A stretch of DNA of 64,000 nt from Paramecium octaurelia. Taxonomy: Eukaryota; Ciliophora; Oligohymenophorea; Peniculida; Parameciidae. Position numbers and translations under genes: made by a program. The stretch's first letter is position 1. Every line of letters starts with the position of its first letter. Shown here piece after piece: positions 62,801 through 64,000 of this stretch. Location of the stretch: positions 211,657 through 275,656 of the forward strand of contig CAJJDP010000077.1 in assembly GCA_905182995.1 (NCBI GenBank), given 5' to 3'. The notes under the pieces are model-generated. The model worked only from the letters and a program-made list of their open reading frames with translations. It had not been told where the DNA came from and did no database searches.

Positions 62801-64000
62801 AGAATTACAATAAGTAAAATCTGAATAAGAACAAAACAACAATATATTGAATGAGAAAGTACAAGGCCTAGAATCAAACAAATAAGAATTAGAATAAATT
62901 AAATCTGAATAAGAATAAATTATCATCCTAGAATCAAACAAATAAGAAGTAGAATAAAGTACATCCGAATAAGAAAAAAAAATAAATTAATTGAATGAGA
63001 AAGTACAAAACCTAGAATCAGATAAATAAGAATTAGAATAAATGAAATCTGAATAAGAATAAATTATCATCCTAGAAGCAAACCAATAAGAAGTAGAATA
63101 AATTAAATCCGAATAAGAACAATATATCAATGAATTGAATGAGAAAGTATAAAATTTAGAATCAGATTAATAAAAATTAGAATAAATTAAATCTGAGTAA
63201 GAATAAATTAACATCTTAGAATAAAACAAATAAGAAATAGAATATATTCAATCTGAATAAGAACAAAACATCAATTAACTGAATGAAAAAGTGCAAAATC
63301 TAGAATCAAACAAATAAGAATTAAAATAAATAAAATTTGAATAAGAACAAAACATCAATTAATTAAATGCTAAATTACAAAACCTAGAATCAAACAAATA
63401 AGAATTTGAATAAATTAAATCTGAATAAGAACAAAACATCAATTAATTGAATGAGAAAGTTCAAATCCTAGAATCAGATAAATAAGAATTAGAATAATTT
63501 AAATCTGAATAAGAACAAAACATCAATTAATTGAATGAGAAAGCTCAAAACCTAGAATCAAACAAATAAGAAGAAGAATAAAATATTAATTAATTGAATG
63601 AGAAAGTTCAAAACCTAGAATCAGATAAATAAGAACTAGAATAATATAAATCTGAATAAGAATAAAATATCAATTAATTGAATGAGAAAGTGCAAAACCT
63701 AGAATCAAACAAATAAGAATAAGAATAATTTAAATCTGAATAAGAACAAAACATCAATTAATTGAATGAGAAAGCTCAAAACCTAGAATCAAACAAATAA
63801 GAAGAAGAATAAAATATTAATTAATTGAATGAGAAAGTTAAAAACCTAGAATCAGATAAATAAGAACTAGAATAATATAAATCTGAATAAGAATAAAATA
63901 TCAATTAATTGAATGAGAAAGTGCAAAACCTAGAATCAAACAAATAAGAATTTGAATAAATTAAATCTGAATAAGAACAAAACATCAATTAATTGAATGA
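59879..64000 (+). CDS. Very large coiled-coil repeat protein, 5' part
   Basis: Starts MDQQQDLKELIQLYNSAAQL at ATG 59879 and runs past the window edge. Five introns restore one frame: 60174-60196 (23 nt), 60293-60317 (25), 60510-60534 (25), 61041-61069 (29) and 61172-61194 (23). The N-terminal part is ordinary coiled coil with a polar linker (NITPTPLKDAATPNEKSNK). From about 62,690 it becomes tandem 28-residue units (LNEKVQNLESDKQELEQIKS, then EQEQNINQ), exactly four heptads. Over 1,300 residues are in view with no TGA after splicing; most Gln codons are TAA/TAG. A filament- or basal-body-associated structural protein is likely. Confidence 0.75.
62690..64000 (+). repeat. 84-nt tandem repeat encoding a four-heptad coiled-coil unit
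   Basis: About 15 units, most 84 nt, some shortened to 42-60 nt by loss of whole heptads. The core is TTGAATGAGAAAGT followed by CTAGAATCA-AACAAATAAGA. Late units (63540-63990) are nearly identical to each other, including a block of about 165-250 nt that recurs, showing recent expansion by multi-unit duplication. Confidence 0.85.

Noticed and set aside
62690..64000. A CRISPR-like or satellite array.
   Set aside because: There are no unique spacers; unit lengths are multiples of three and the frame is an uninterrupted coiled coil.
1..64000. Mitochondrial or bacterial origin.
   Set aside because: In-frame TAA and TAG as Gln with TGA stops, spliceosomal-type introns of 19-31 nt and eukaryotic families (VPS13, Ku80, CELF, PIAS) fit a ciliate nuclear genome only.
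1..64000. tRNA, rRNA or telomeric repeats.
   Set aside because: No cloverleaf-like GC-rich segments, rRNA-like stretches, or C4A2/C3A3-type telomere runs were seen by eye; a covariance search would be the decisive check.

Overview
This window reads as somatic (macronuclear-type) DNA of a ciliate, most probably Paramecium or a close relative. The evidence comes from the sequence. Long conserved reading frames run through many TAA and TAG codons in glutamine-rich contexts and stop only at TGA. Coding frames are joined by introns of about 19-31 nt that begin GTA and mostly end TAG. The DNA is strongly AT-rich. Neighbouring genes are often only 18-50 bp apart on either strand. No rRNA, tRNA, CRISPR array or bacterial-type operon was seen. 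Spliced coordinates below run from the first to the last exon; introns were placed by eye where they restore a coherent frame.

Layout, 1-22 kb: 3' end of a degenerate histidine-kinase-like gene, a small gene, and a P5-type ATPase (+). A small gene converges on a B-box/WD40-repeat protein (-), followed by a short gene and a ~2,100-residue VPS13/chorein-like lipid-transfer protein (-). Next come Ku80 (+), a small gene (-) and a ~1,570-residue coiled-coil protein with an AIR9-like N-terminus (+) ending in a perfect 34-bp palindrome.

22-38 kb: an NPHP3-like NACHT/coiled-coil protein (+), a FYVE-like zinc-finger coiled-coil protein with a C-terminal CaaX box (+), a coiled-coil protein (-), a small gene (-) and a kelch protein (-) disturbed by an assembly duplication. 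The kelch gene is divergent from a secreted LamG-like protein. A tight run of + genes follows: two hypotheticals, a BRO1-like protein and a PB1-domain protein.

38-54 kb: a large secreted protein with a 93-nt Pro/Glu repeat, a small gene, a type I membrane protein (-), a small membrane/coiled-coil protein, an SP-RING (SUMO-ligase-like) protein (-), a MUL1/GIDE-like RING ubiquitin ligase (-), several small genes in an AT-rich stretch, and a CELF/Bruno-like RNA-binding protein (-).

54-64 kb: two further assembly duplications, a decayed non-LTR retrotransposon (LINE) on the minus strand with recognisable endonuclease and reverse-transcriptase parts, and the 5' part of a very large coiled-coil protein built from 28-residue repeats that runs off the window.

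Three single N characters (30327, 54756, 57444) each separate two apparently identical copies of 1.2-1.5 kb. These look like unmerged contig overlaps, so genes there are listed twice, once intact and once truncated. Several genes fit a ciliate cortex or cilium (NPHP3-like, AIR9-like, VPS13, large coiled coils), and two (Ku80, SP-RING) belong to families used in ciliate programmed DNA elimination, but nothing shows that they work as one system.
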